From assembly GCA_963744575.1 (NCBI GenBank), contig CAVUUF010000004.1, positions 62,001 through 126,000 of the forward strand: 64,000 nt of DNA, given 5' to 3'. The position numbers were made by a program, and so were the translations under genes. Numbering within the stretch: the stretch's first letter is position 1; the number at the start of each line of letters is the position of its first letter. This DNA is from Palsa-504 sp963744575 (GTDB lineage: Bacteria > Actinomycetota > Actinomycetes > Streptosporangiales > Streptosporangiaceae). The notes under the pieces were generated by a model, which saw only the letters and a list, made by a program, of their open reading frames with translations, was not told the origin of the DNA and searched no databases. Below, piece after piece: positions 1 through 8,938 of the stretch.

Positions 1-2777
1 TGGCCGTCCCGCTTGCGGAACGGCGCCTGCATGTCGTCGTTGGAGATCAGGTACTTCGACCGGGCCAGCGCCTCGTAGTACTCCTGGGTGCCGCGGAGCA
101 CCCCGGTGCCGCCCGCGGGCACCGGCACCGACCAGTCGGTGACGGCCCACAGGTGCTCGCGGTCATCGCCCCGGCGGCGCAGTTCCGCCGCGATGCCGAG
201 CGGGTTGTCGGCGCACTGCTTGCCTTTCCAGCTGACGAAGAAGACCGCGTCGCGTACCGGCGCGGTGCGCAGCATGGCCGGGTAGAACCCGCGCCGCAGC
301 GAACGCTGGCCGAAGTTGCCCTGCTCGACGCGGCGCAGCCGCGGCTCGGCGGTGATCAGCGGATCGTCGTAGCCGGTGATCATCAGCCGGTACCATTTGC
401 GCCCGGCGGCGACCCGCTGGCCGGCCACGTCCCCCAGCCGGCCGTGGTCGTACTTGAGCTCGGCCAGCGTCTCCGGGCCGCCGCCCGCCGGACGCAGGTA
501 CAGCCGCCACTCGCCGTCCCGCAGCGGGATGGCCGAGCCGAAGAACGGCATCCGGTCCAGGCTGGCCTCGATGCTGAACCGCTCGCCCGCCGCGGTGAAG
601 CCGATGACGTGGGAGTCGGCGGACCCGACCCGGCGCAGCAGCGTCTCGTGCTGATCCCCGCCGCGGGCCCCGGGGAAGCTGCCGCGCAGGACCAGGCGCC
701 CGCCGGGCTGCCACTCGTGCTCGTCGATCACCGGGCGCGGCGTGCGTTCTGCCATCACAAGGTCACCGTAGCGGCTCTGGCCGGCCACGGCCTCCCGTCG
801 GCCGAACAGGTGCCTGCTCTCCGCCATGCCGTCCGGCCACGCCACCCTGGCCCGGGCGCGGCCGGGCAGCTTGAGGTAGACGTCCCAGGCCATCTCGTCG
901 TCGCCGGCCGTCCGGCCGGCCCGGTCCACCGGGCCGGCCGAGGCGGCCAGGTCGGACCGGGGGACGACCGCGCGGAACAGCCCGGGCCGGTTCCCCGGGC
1001 TGGCCGGGACCGAACGGGTGGCCGCTCCCCGGTTGCGGACGAGCACCAGTTCGGCCGGGCCGGCGCCGGCCTTCGGGTCCGCGTAGCCGGGCACCTCGAC
1101 GTCGAGCACCGCGGCTCCCGGGTCGCCGTCCCGCCAGTCCAGGGCGGCGAGGACCGCGCCGAGCCGCCAGCGGGCCACGTTCAGGCCGAGGCCGGCCCAG
1201 CGGGCGCCGAACCGTTCGCCGGGCGCCACCTGGTGCGGCCGCGGCCGTTCCGCCGGGCCGGGCGCCGGGGTGTGCACCCGGGCCGGGCGCCAGACGCCGT
1301 GGCCGCGGATCAGCATGTAGCACTGCCACTCCCCGGTCTCCCGGAACCACCGGGGGCGGACCGTGAACCGGAAGCCCGACCAGTCGTAGTTGTAGCGGTC
1401 CTGCTCGGACAGCGCCGTCGCCTCCGGGTGCAGGAACGACCGGGCGGGCAGCACGCGGGGCAGCCGCCGGATTCCGGGTCCGGGCGGGCGGAGCACCACG
1501 ATCTTGGCGGTGTTCCTGCGCCGCGGGATGTCGACGGACGGGACGTTGGCCCGCCCGGTCACGACCAGCCGGTCGCCCTGCCCCCTTTTGTCACGGGGCC
1601 CCCTCGCGTCCCGGGCCCAGCCGATGTCGTCCACCTGCATGTACGGGTCCAGGTCCCGCCAGTGCGGCCGGAACACGCGGGCGGGGACCAGGACGGGCGA
1701 GTCCGTCCGGAACGGCAGGTCCGCGCGCAGCCTGCCGTGGCGGCGGATCATCGGCACCTGCCGTACCGGCTGCTCCATCATCCAGGCGGCCAGCTCGGCG
1801 AGCTGCGGCAGCGCCCGGATCCGGACCAGGTGGTAGGCCAGCTTGTGGGTGGCGGGCAGGCTGCGCAGCACCCGGCCGCCGACGTGGTCCAGGTAGCCGT
1901 TCACCAGGTCGGCGAACTCGGCCCGGTAGGCCTCGGTCACTTTGTGCAGGTCCTGGACGTACAGCCACAGGTCGTTCTTGAGCGCCTTGCGCTGGTGGGC
2001 CCGGAGCAGGCGAGCCGTCGAGTTCGCGGCGATGAACGCGTCGATGTCGGCCAGCGCGGTCATCCGGTCCCGCAGGTTGGCGATGCTGGTCCGGCTCTGC
2101 GTGATCGACAGGCGGCCCTGCGCGCGCTCGCGCCAGTAGTAGACGACGTCCGGGATCACGTCCACGGCCCGGGCCAGCACGTGGGCCTTGGTCATGAGCC
2201 GGATGTCCTCCCAGACCACGCCCTCGGGGAAGGACAGCGCGTGGCGATCCCAGAAGCCGCGCCGGAACAGCTTGTTCCAGACCGACACGTCGTAGAGCAG
2301 CCGCGGCGTCCGGGTGATGTGCGTGCCCGTCTGCCTGCCCTTCAGCGCCAGCGAGTGCAGCGCCGACGGGTTGATCCCCTTCGGGCCGACCCGGTCGACG
2401 GCGCCGCTGGCGAAGTCCGAACCGGACTGCTCCAGCGCGTGCAGCAGCAGCTCGTAGGCGTTGGCCGGCAGCATGTCGTCGCCGTCGACGAAGGCCAGGA
2501 ACTCCCCGCGGGCGCGCTCGACGCCCCGGTTGCGGGCGCCGCCCGGGCCTCCGTGTTCCGGCTGCAGCAGCGTGAACCGCGGATCGGCGGCCGCCTTGGC
2601 CCGGGCGATCTGGGCGCTGCGATCGGCCGAGCCGTCGTCGACCATGATCACTTCCAGGTCGCCGAACGACTGGGCGGCGATCGAGTCCAGGCAGTCGGCG
2701 AGATCGCCGGAGTTGTTGAAGAACGCCACGACGACGCTGATCCGGGGGGTGGTCAATGCCTCGTTCCTTGGGGTCAT
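1..2777 (-). CDS. Glycosyltransferase family 2 / CDP-glycerol glycerophosphotransferase fusion (3' part missing)
   Basis: The product starts with a GT-A fold family 2 domain: RISVVVAFFNN near residue 12, then MVDDGSADRS and the metal-binding FVDGDD. A long middle region follows, and the visible end (VFFVSWKGKQ, LRGTQEYYEALARSKYLISN, PFRKRDGQ) matches the start of the TagF-type CDP-glycerol:poly(glycerophosphate) transferase domain. In actinomycetes such fusions build teichoic-acid-like wall or capsule polymers from CDP-activated polyols and nucleotide sugars at the inner membrane face. The ATG overlaps the asparagine synthetase stop as ATGA, so the two are probably translated from one message. 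The frame is still open at base 1, so the end of the catalytic TagF domain lies outside the window. The polymer made cannot be told. Confidence 0.85.
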   Translation of the reverse strand, partial: MTPRNEALTTPRISVVVAFFNNSGDLADCLDSIAAQSFGDLEVIMVDDGSADRSAQIARAKAAADPRFTLLQPEHGGPGGARNRGVERARGEFLAFVDGDDMLPANAYELLLHALEQSGSDFASGAVDRVGPKGINPSALHSLALKGRQTGTHITRTPRLLYDVSVWNKLFRRGFWDRHALSFPEGVVWEDIRLMTKAHVLARAVDVIPDVVYYWRERAQGRLSITQSRTSIANLRDRMTALADIDAFIAANSTARLLRAHQRKALKNDLWLYVQDLHKVTEAYRAEFADLVNGYLDHVGGRVLRSLPATHKLAYHLVRIRALPQLAELAAWMMEQPVRQVPMIRRHGRLRADLPFRTDSPVLVPARVFRPHWRDLDPYMQVDDIGWARDARGPRDKRGQGDRLVVTGRANVPSVDIPRRRNTAKIVVLRPPGPGIRRLPRVLPARSFLHPEATALSEQDRYNYDWSGFRFTVRPRWFRETGEWQCYMLIRGHGVWRPARVHTPAPGPAERPRPHQVAPGERFGARWAGLGLNVARWRLGAVLAALDWRDGDPGAAVLDVEVPGYADPKAGAGPAELVLVRNRGAATRSVPASPGNRPGLFRAVVPRSDLAASAGPVDRAGRTAGDDEMAWDVYLKLPGRARARVAWPDGMAESRHLFGRREAVAGQSRYGDLVMAERTPRPVIDEHEWQPGGRLVLRGSFPGARGGDQHETLLRRVGSADSHVIGFTAAGERFSIEASLDRMPFFGSAIPLRDGEWRLYLRPAGGGPETLAELKYDHGRLGDVAGQRVAAGRKWYRLMITGYDDPLITAEPRLRRVEQGNFGQRSLRRGFYPAMLRTAPVRDAVFFVSWKGKQCADNPLGIAAELRRRGDDREHLWAVTDWSVPVPAGGTGVLRGTQEYYEALARSKYLISNDDMQAPFRKRDG

Positions 2778-4690
2778 CGGGCGTCCGGGGCCTCCCAGCC
2801 GAGGGCCACCGGGTCGTATACGCGCTCCACGTAGATCTGGTGCCAGAGCGAGAATACGACCAGCAGCCACACCTGCCGCCAGGTCACCTCGGGGTCGCCG
2901 GAGCGGAAGCGGGACAGGATGTCCAGCGCGACGCCCTTGTCCAGCCACTGGCCGGTCTGCGCCGTTCGGACCGCCTGTTCCGCGAAACCATACATGCCGC
3001 CGCGGAGCCAGTGGCCGAGCGGCACCGGAAAGCCCAGCTTCGCGCGTTCCGCGGCGGCCTGGGGCAGCAGCTCGCCGATGGCCTCCCGGAGCGCGAACTT
3101 GGTGGTGCCCGCGGCCGTCTTCTCCACCCGGGCCAGGCGCGCGGCCACCGCGAGCACCTCCCGGTCCAGGAACGGCGTGCGCAGCTCCAGGCCGTGGGCC
3201 ATGGCCATCCGGTCGGCCTTGACCAGGATGTCACCCGGCAGCCAGGTGTTGACGTCGACCAGCTGCATGGTGGCGACGTCGTCCAGCCTGGCCTCGGCGG
3301 CCTGCCGGTACACCGGGTCGGTCACGTCGAACTCGCTGCCGGTGCCCTGCCGGGTCAGCAGGCGCGCCGCGTCGCCGTGGTACACGTAGGCGTTGCCGAT
3401 GTACCGCCGCCGCAGCGGCGTGGAGGTCCGGTTGAGAAAGCCCTTGCCCCGGGCGCCGGACGGCAGCTCGGCGGCGACCCGGCTGACCGCGGAGCGCCCC
3501 CAGCCGGGCAGCGCCCGGCCGGCCCGGACCACGCCCGGCTGGCGGTACACGCCGTAGCCGCCGAACAGCTCGTCGGCGCCTTCGCCGGACAGCACCACCT
3601 TGACCTGCTTGCGCGCCTCGCGGGCCGCGAACCACAGCGGGACCGCGGCCGCGTCCGCCACCGGGTCGTCCAGGTGCCAGACGATCCGGGGCAGGCAGGC
3701 CAGGAACTCCTCCGGGCCGATCAGGTAGGGATGCGACTTCACGCCGAGCGCCGCCGCCGTGGCCATGGCGTCGTCGATCTCGTTGTAGCCGTCCCGCTCG
3801 AATCCGACCGTGAAGGTCAGCAGCCCGGGCGCGGACTCGGCAGCGAGCGCGCACAGGGTGGCCGAGTCCACCCCGCCGGACAGGAACGCGCCGACCGGCA
3901 CGTCGCTGCGCAGGTGCACGGCCACCGAGTCGCGCAGCGCGGCCAGGATCTTCTCCGGCGAACTCGACGACGGGGACCTGACCGGCCGCAGCTCGGGTCG
4001 CCAGTACCGGAACACGTCGACCCGGCCGCCCGGCCGCGCGATGAGCACGTGCCCGGGCGGCAGCGACCGCGCGGGCGGGACCAGGCTGGCCGGCGCGGGC
4101 ACGTACTGGAACGACAGGTAACGGCGCAGCGCGTCCGGGTCTATCGCGGTCACCTCGCCGGAATCGGCCAGCGCCTTGCGCTCGGAGGCGAACCGGAGCT
4201 GGGGTCCGGACCTGGGCTGCTGACCGCCCGTGGCCGGCGCGTAGAAGAAGGGCTTGATGCCGAACGGGTCCCGGGCACAGAACAGCTCACGGTCGCGGCG
4301 GTCCCAGATGGCGAACGCGTACATGCCCCGGAGCTGGCGCAGCACGTCCTTGCCCAGCCAGGCGTACATCTCGATCAGCACTTCGGCCGCCGACCTGCTG
4401 CGCAGCCGGACGCCGCGGGCGGCCAGGCGCTGGGCCAGCTCCACGTAGTTGTAGATCTCGCCGTCGAAGACCATCACGAACCGGCCGTCGGCCGAGTGCA
4501 TCGGCTGGCGGGCCGCCGCCGAGGTGTCGATGACGGCCAGCCGCCGGAAAGCCAGGGCGAGGTCGTGATCGGCGTAGCAGGCCTCGTCGTCAGGCCCCCG
4601 GTGCGCGATGCGCACGGCGGCACGGCCCACCCACTCGGTGTCGGGCCCGGCTCCGTCGGCCAGGGCCAGGCAGCCGGTAATTCCGCACAT
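2774..4690 (-). CDS. asnB: Asparagine synthase (glutamine-hydrolysing)
   Basis: Makes asparagine from aspartate, glutamine and ATP. The start was set at the ATG giving MCGITGC, because Cys2 must become the N-terminal nucleophile of the glutaminase domain; an in-frame start four codons upstream would bury it. HRGPDDE and EIYNY mark the class II amidotransferase half. LSGGVDSATL near residue 265 is the PPi loop of the synthetase half, and GEGADELFGGY follows. The 638-residue length is usual for the family. The gene overlaps the downstream glycosyltransferase by 4 bp. That pairing is common in polysaccharide loci, where AsnB-like enzymes may amidate a sugar or cell-wall precursor, so the substrate could be other than free aspartate. 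Confidence 0.93.
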   Translation of the reverse strand: MCGITGCLALADGAGPDTEWVGRAAVRIAHRGPDDEACYADHDLALAFRRLAVIDTSAAARQPMHSADGRFVMVFDGEIYNYVELAQRLAARGVRLRSRSAAEVLIEMYAWLGKDVLRQLRGMYAFAIWDRRDRELFCARDPFGIKPFFYAPATGGQQPRSGPQLRFASERKALADSGEVTAIDPDALRRYLSFQYVPAPASLVPPARSLPPGHVLIARPGGRVDVFRYWRPELRPVRSPSSSSPEKILAALRDSVAVHLRSDVPVGAFLSGGVDSATLCALAAESAPGLLTFTVGFERDGYNEIDDAMATAAALGVKSHPYLIGPEEFLACLPRIVWHLDDPVADAAAVPLWFAAREARKQVKVVLSGEGADELFGGYGVYRQPGVVRAGRALPGWGRSAVSRVAAELPSGARGKGFLNRTSTPLRRRYIGNAYVYHGDAARLLTRQGTGSEFDVTDPVYRQAAEARLDDVATMQLVDVNTWLPGDILVKADRMAMAHGLELRTPFLDREVLAVAARLARVEKTAAGTTKFALREAIGELLPQAAAERAKLGFPVPLGHWLRGGMYGFAEQAVRTAQTGQWLDKGVALDILSRFRSGDPEVTWRQVWLLVVFSLWHQIYVERVYDPVALGWEAPDAR

Positions 4691-4739
4691 GCGTGCCGCC
4701 AAAGACGATCGGGGTACCTGGATACGTGCCCCGGCCAGC

Positions 4740-5513
4740 CTACTTGGGCTGGAACCTGATCCCGCCGTCGAAGCGGATGACCTCGGCGTTCACGTAGTCG
4801 TTCTCGATCAGCGCCCGGACCAGGTGCGCGAATTCATCGGCCCGCCCCATCCGCTTGGGGAAGACCACCGGGGCCACCAGCTTGGCCTTGAACTCCGCAG
4901 CCCCCTCGCGGAACCCGTAGATCGGCGTGTCGATGATGCCGGGGCAGATCGTGTTCACCCGCACCCCGATGGCGCTCAGGTCCCGGGCGGCGGGCACGGT
5001 CATCCCGATGATGCCGCCCTTGGAGGCGGAGTACGCGATCTGGCCGGTCTGGCCCTCGAGGCCGGCCACCGAGGAGGTGTTGACGATGGCCCCGCGCTGC
5101 CCGTCGGCGTCGGCGGGCTCGGTCTTCGCCATGGCCGCGGCGGCGATCCGCATCAGGTTGAAGGTCCCGATCAGGTTGACGGCGATGACCTTCTGGTAAC
5201 TGGCCAGGTCGTGCGGGGTGCCGTCGCGTGCGACGGTGCGCGACGCCCAGCCGATGCCCGCGCAGCTGACCGCGACCCGCAACGGGGCCCCGGTGCCCAC
5301 GGCGGCGTCGACCGCCGCCTGCACCGACGCCTCGTCGGTCACGTCGGTCCGGGCGAACACGCCGCCGGTCTCCGCCGCGATCTGCTTGCCGCGCTCGGTG
5401 TTCAGGTCCGCGATGACGACGCTTGAGCCCGCCGCCGCGAGCATCCGCGCGGTCGCCTCGCCGAGCCCGCTCGCGCCGCCGGAAACGACGGCCGAAGTAC
5501 CGTTCAGCTCCAT
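4740..5513 (-). CDS. SDR-family 3-hydroxyacyl-CoA dehydrogenase (type II-like)
   Basis: A 257-residue short-chain dehydrogenase. It has the nucleotide-binding SGGASGLGEA (residues 10-19), IADLNTERG after beta-2 (preference for NAD over NADP), SCAG in place of NNAG, the catalytic Ser in NTSSVAG and YSASK for Tyr/Lys. Closest in pattern to the HSD17B10/FabG-like type II 3-hydroxyacyl-CoA dehydrogenases that oxidise 3-hydroxyacyl-CoAs in fatty-acid or isoleucine breakdown. The ATG at MELNGTSAV was chosen because the domain begins there; the frame stays open about 50 codons upstream with low-complexity Gly/Pro/Arg that has no family match. It follows asnB at 49 bp on the same strand, but functional linkage is unclear. 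Confidence 0.87.
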   Translation of the reverse strand: MELNGTSAVVSGGASGLGEATARMLAAAGSSVVIADLNTERGKQIAAETGGVFARTDVTDEASVQAAVDAAVGTGAPLRVAVSCAGIGWASRTVARDGTPHDLASYQKVIAVNLIGTFNLMRIAAAAMAKTEPADADGQRGAIVNTSSVAGLEGQTGQIAYSASKGGIIGMTVPAARDLSAIGVRVNTICPGIIDTPIYGFREGAAEFKAKLVAPVVFPKRMGRADEFAHLVRALIENDYVNAEVIRFDGGIRFQPK

Positions 5514-5660
5514 GCTGGCGAGCATACCCGTCGCGGCGCTGCTGACTCCGCGGGACGCCCCCCGACCCCCGGAGACGCTGGCTCCGGGACGACCCCGGAC
5601 CCCGAAACCCTCGCGGGGCGATCGGCCGGCACCGGGGCGGGATACCCAGCCCGTTAGGTT

Positions 5661-5674
5661 CAAGATATATCTTG
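5661..5674. promoter_or_regulatory. Perfect 14-bp palindrome, probable repressor operator
   Basis: CAAGATATATCTTG is a perfect palindrome in an otherwise GC-rich gap, 34 bp before the ATG of the MFS stub and between divergent genes. AT-rich palindromes of this shape upstream of MFS exporters are typical of PadR- or MarR-type operators. No regulator gene lies beside it, so the repressor must be encoded elsewhere. Confidence 0.5.
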
Positions 5675-5707
5675 TTGCCTCTCCGCAGGTGGGCTAAGGT
5701 CGGAGGC

Positions 5708-5833
5708 ATGACCAGGCTGCGCGGCCACCCGTGGGCGGTCCTGGTCGTGGTGTCACTGGGCTTCTTCATGACGCTGCTCGGCAAGACCTTCTCGGGTGCA
5801 AAACCCTTTGGTCAGCGTTACCGCAGCTCATGA
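5708..5833 (+). pseudogene. N-terminal stub of an MFS transporter
   Basis: Forty-one codons starting MTRLRGHPWAVLVVVSLGFF, followed by MTLL and then unrelated sequence ending at TGA. The first 24 residues align with the first 24 of the intact MFS gene that starts 27 bp after this stub ends (TKFRANPWAVLLVVSLGFF, MTLL), at about 70 % identity and with different codons. This is therefore the start of a diverged paralogue, not a recent repeat. Homology stops abruptly after MTLL. A GGAGG ribosome site precedes the ATG. Its TGA overlaps an ATG (5830) in frame with the next gene, so ribosomes leaving the stub could reach it. Most simply, a deletion removed the rest of a first transporter. Confidence 0.7.
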
Positions 5834-5859
5834 CGCCCGAGAGCGCTAAGGAGAAAGTT

Positions 5860-7491
5860 GTGACGAAGTTCCGCGCGAACCCTTGGGCGGTGTTGCTGGT
5901 CGTCTCGCTCGGGTTCTTCATGACCTTGCTGGATTTGACGATCGTCAACATTGCGGTCCCGAGCCTGATCACCAAGCTGCACGCCTCGCTGGATGACGTG
6001 CTGTGGGTGATCAACGCCTACGCCCTGGTGCTGGCCGTCCTGGTCATCACGGCAGGCAGGCTGGGTGACCTGATCGGGCCGCGGATCATGTTCATGGGCG
6101 GTGTCGCGGTGTTCACGGCGGCCTCGGCCGCGTGCGGGCTGGCGCCGAGCGCGGGCTGGCTGATCGGCTTTCGCGCGGTGCAGGGGCTGGGAGCGGCGAT
6201 GCTCATGCCGCAGACGCTGGCGATCATCACCAACACCTTCCCACCGGACCGGCGCGGGGCGGCGTTCGGAGTGTGGGGGGCGGTCGCCGGGGTAGCCACT
6301 ATCGCCGGGCCGACCCTGGGCGGGCTGCTGGTGACCGTCTTGGACTGGCGGTGGATCTTCTTCGTGAACCTGCCGATCGGGGTGTGCGTGCTGCTCGTCA
6401 CCCCGTTGATCATCCCCGATGTGCGGCCCGGCCGGCGGCACCGGATCGACATCCCCGGGGTGCTGCTGGCCAGCGCGGCGCTGGTGGCGATCTGCTACGG
6501 CCTGGTCGAGGGGCAGAAGTACGACTGGGGGACGATCACCGGGTTCGTCAGCATCCCGCTGGTTCTCGGCCTGGGAGTGCTGCTGCTGCTGGCCTTCGTG
6601 CTGGTCCAGCGGCTCACCCAGGACAAGGAGCCGCTGGTGCCGTTCGCGCTGTTCCGGGACCGGAACTACGCGGTGGTGAACTGGGTGTCCGGCGTGCTTG
6701 CCATCGGGATGATGGGGATCTTCATCCCGCTGACCATCTACCTGCAGTCCGTCCTGGGGTTCTCGGCGCTGAAGGCCGGGCTCACGATGGCGCCCGCCTC
6801 ACTGGTCTCGATGTTCGTCGCCCCGGTGGCGGGCCGGATGACCGATAAGATCGGCGGCAAGTTCATCCTCATGTCCGGGCTGATCCTGTTCGGTGCCGGG
6901 ATGGGCTGGATAGCGCTGATCGCTCACCCGGACTCTTCGTGGCCCGTCTTCATGGCGCCCTTGATCGTGGCCGGGCTCGGCATGGGCTGCATCTTCGCGC
7001 CGATGGTCACGGTCGCCATGCGCAACATCGATCCGCGCATGGCTGGCGCGGCATCCGGGGTGCTGAACACCGTCCGGCAGGTCGGTCTGGTGATCGGCAC
7101 CGCTGCCGTTGGCGCCCTGCTGCAGAACAGGCTGGTTTCCGCGATGGCGGACCAGGCCAGCGCACGTTCGGCCGCGCTGCCGCCGCAGCTGCGCGGCCGG
7201 TTCGTGGCCGGGATCGACAGCTCGGCGAAGAACGGCATCCAGGTCGGGGCAGGCCAGTCCGGCGGCAGCAGCCGGGTAGCCCCCGGCCTGTCCGCCCGGG
7301 TCGCCGCGGAGATCGCCCGCATCGGCCATGACGTGTTTACCTTCGCCTACGTGACTGCCATGCGGCAGACAATGCTGTTGCCGATCATCCTCCTCGGTGT
7401 CGGCGCGCTGAGCTGTCTGGCCATCAAGCAGGGCAGGCGTACGCCCGAGCCGGCCGCGGCCGCCAAGACCGAAACCGCCACACCCGCTTGA
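5860..7491 (+). CDS. MFS drug exporter, DHA2 (EmrB/QacA) type
   Basis: A 543-residue integral membrane protein with about 14 predicted helices. Family signatures: LLDLTIVNIAVPSL in helix 1, GRLGDLIGPR (motif A) between helices 2 and 3, and GPTLGG (motif C, antiporter signature) in helix 5. DHA2 proteins export toxic compounds or secondary metabolites by proton antiport. The GTG at 5860 was chosen because AAGGAGA lies 6-7 bases upstream and the protein then begins just before helix 1; an in-frame ATG at 5830 has no such site. The promoter and palindrome probably controlling it sit before the truncated paralogue upstream. The substrate is unknown. Confidence 0.9.
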   Translation: MTKFRANPWAVLLVVSLGFFMTLLDLTIVNIAVPSLITKLHASLDDVLWVINAYALVLAVLVITAGRLGDLIGPRIMFMGGVAVFTAASAACGLAPSAGWLIGFRAVQGLGAAMLMPQTLAIITNTFPPDRRGAAFGVWGAVAGVATIAGPTLGGLLVTVLDWRWIFFVNLPIGVCVLLVTPLIIPDVRPGRRHRIDIPGVLLASAALVAICYGLVEGQKYDWGTITGFVSIPLVLGLGVLLLLAFVLVQRLTQDKEPLVPFALFRDRNYAVVNWVSGVLAIGMMGIFIPLTIYLQSVLGFSALKAGLTMAPASLVSMFVAPVAGRMTDKIGGKFILMSGLILFGAGMGWIALIAHPDSSWPVFMAPLIVAGLGMGCIFAPMVTVAMRNIDPRMAGAASGVLNTVRQVGLVIGTAAVGALLQNRLVSAMADQASARSAALPPQLRGRFVAGIDSSAKNGIQVGAGQSGGSSRVAPGLSARVAAEIARIGHDVFTFAYVTAMRQTMLLPIILLGVGALSCLAIKQGRRTPEPAAAAKTETATPA

Positions 7492-7522
7492 CCCGTCCGC
7501 TTCCGGGTGCGCCCGGCTCCGG

Positions 7523-8938
7523 TCAGATGGCCGGGACCATCAGCTCGCCCGGCTCCTTAGGGTCCTCCGGCCACAACCCGGGCAGTTCGTCCGGGACCGG
7601 CTCGTAACGGGCGGCCTCGAAGGGGAACCGGTCGGCGAAGGCCGGCTCCAGGTCCGTGATCCAGCAGGCGGCCGGGTCGAACCTGGCGAAGAACGGCGTG
7701 CCCACCAGCCGTGGCTCCCGGGCCTGGATCATCCGCAGGACGAAGACCTTGAGGCCCGCCGCCTCGGTCACGCCGTCGACGCACACCTTCCCCGGCGTGG
7801 CCGACATGGACGGGCCGCGGACGGTCCGGCCGAGGCCGGAAACGCCCTGGTAGGCGTCGCGGAAGATCTCATACCCGCGGGCCAGCGGCACCGCGAAGTA
7901 GTCCTGGGGGCCGGTGTCCCGCTCCACGAACATGTAGTAGGGCACCATGCCCATCCGGACCTGCACGCGCCACATGGCCCGCCAGGCCGCCGGGTCGTCG
8001 TTGATCGACCTGATCAGCGGGGCCTGGGTGCGGACCACCGCGCCGGTCCGCCGGATCCGGCGCACCGCCTCGGCGAGCACCGGCGGCTCGAGCTCACGCG
8101 GGTGGGAGAAGTGCGCCATCAGCGCCAGCGTCCGGCCCGAGGCGACGACCTCCTCGAACAGGCGCAGGGTGGCGTCGGCATCCGGGTCGCTGACGAACCG
8201 CTGCGGCCAGTAGGACAGCGACTTGGTGCCGATCCTGATCGACTCGAGGTGATCCAGGCCGTTGCCCGGGTCGATGAGCGGAGCGATGTAACGGCGCAGC
8301 ACCGCCTCGCCCATGATCATCGGATCGCCCCCGGTGACCAGGACGCTGGTCACCTCGGGATGCTCGCCGAGGTAGGCCACCAGCGCGCCGACGTCGTGGG
8401 TGGCCATCTTCAGGTCGGGCTCGTCCACGAACTGCGCCCACCGGAAGCAGTAACTGCAGTAGGCGTGGCAGGTCTGGCCCTGCCGCGGGAAGAACAGCAC
8501 GGTCTCCGGGTACTTGTGCTGCAGGCCGGGTAGCGGCCTGCCCCGCAGGCTGGGCGCGTTCAGCAGCAGCTGCCCGGCCGGATGGGGATTGAGCCGCATC
8601 CGGATCTCGTGCGCGGCGGCGCGCAGGCCCGCCTCGGGCGCACCGCCGTCGAGCATGTCCGCGAGCCGGCCCACGTCCGCCGCGGGCAGCATGTCCGGCT
8701 GCGGGAAGACGAGCCGGTAGATCGGGTCGTCGGGAGCCGCGTCCCAGTCGATGAGGTTCTCGATCACGTACGAGTTGGTCCGGAACGGGAGCACGGTCGC
8801 CACCGCCCGCACCGCCAGCCGGTCCCCGGCCGGCAAGCCGGCCCGTTGCGCGAGCATGTCCAGATGCTTCGCCGAGTAAGCGCGGAATCCCCGGCCGGCC
8901 GGCCGCACCGACGGTACGACCTGCTGGATGTCAGTCAC
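7523..8938 (-). CDS. KamA-family radical SAM protein (aminomutase-like)
   Basis: A 471-residue protein with the radical SAM cluster motif CHAYCSYC (Cys157, Cys161, Cys164) and TGGDPMI, the KamA-type SAM-binding loop. Lysine 2,3-aminomutases move an amino group using a 4Fe-4S cluster, SAM and PLP. A candidate PLP lysine lies in SATPGKV near residue 380, but the usual PGGGGK loop is absent, and the aspartate preceding it in clostridial lysine aminomutase is replaced by serine in my alignment. The substrate is therefore probably not lysine. GTG start. It stands alone, convergent with the MFS gene, and has a 539-bp upstream gap. Bacterial members may act on amino acids for beta-amino-acid or compatible-solute synthesis. 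Confidence 0.85.
   Translation of the reverse strand: MTDIQQVVPSVRPAGRGFRAYSAKHLDMLAQRAGLPAGDRLAVRAVATVLPFRTNSYVIENLIDWDAAPDDPIYRLVFPQPDMLPAADVGRLADMLDGGAPEAGLRAAAHEIRMRLNPHPAGQLLLNAPSLRGRPLPGLQHKYPETVLFFPRQGQTCHAYCSYCFRWAQFVDEPDLKMATHDVGALVAYLGEHPEVTSVLVTGGDPMIMGEAVLRRYIAPLIDPGNGLDHLESIRIGTKSLSYWPQRFVSDPDADATLRLFEEVVASGRTLALMAHFSHPRELEPPVLAEAVRRIRRTGAVVRTQAPLIRSINDDPAAWRAMWRVQVRMGMVPYYMFVERDTGPQDYFAVPLARGYEIFRDAYQGVSGLGRTVRGPSMSATPGKVCVDGVTEAAGLKVFVLRMIQAREPRLVGTPFFARFDPAACWITDLEPAFADRFPFEAARYEPVPDELPGLWPEDPKEPGELMVPAI

Noticed and set aside
153..2834. Long plus-strand frame of 893 codons opposite the glycosyltransferase
   Set aside because: No recognisable domain, Pro/Arg/Gly/Val-biased composition, and it mirrors a clear coding strand; typical antisense shadow in high-GC DNA.
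2756..4759. Plus-strand frame of 667 codons opposite asnB
   Set aside because: asnB on the other strand is unambiguous; the frame has no homology and shadow composition.
5780..5830. Possible tRNA or attachment site in the MFS stub tail (GGGT-GCAAA-ACCC)
   Set aside because: Only a 4-bp stem; no T-arm or anticodon arm could be drawn, and no integrase is nearby.
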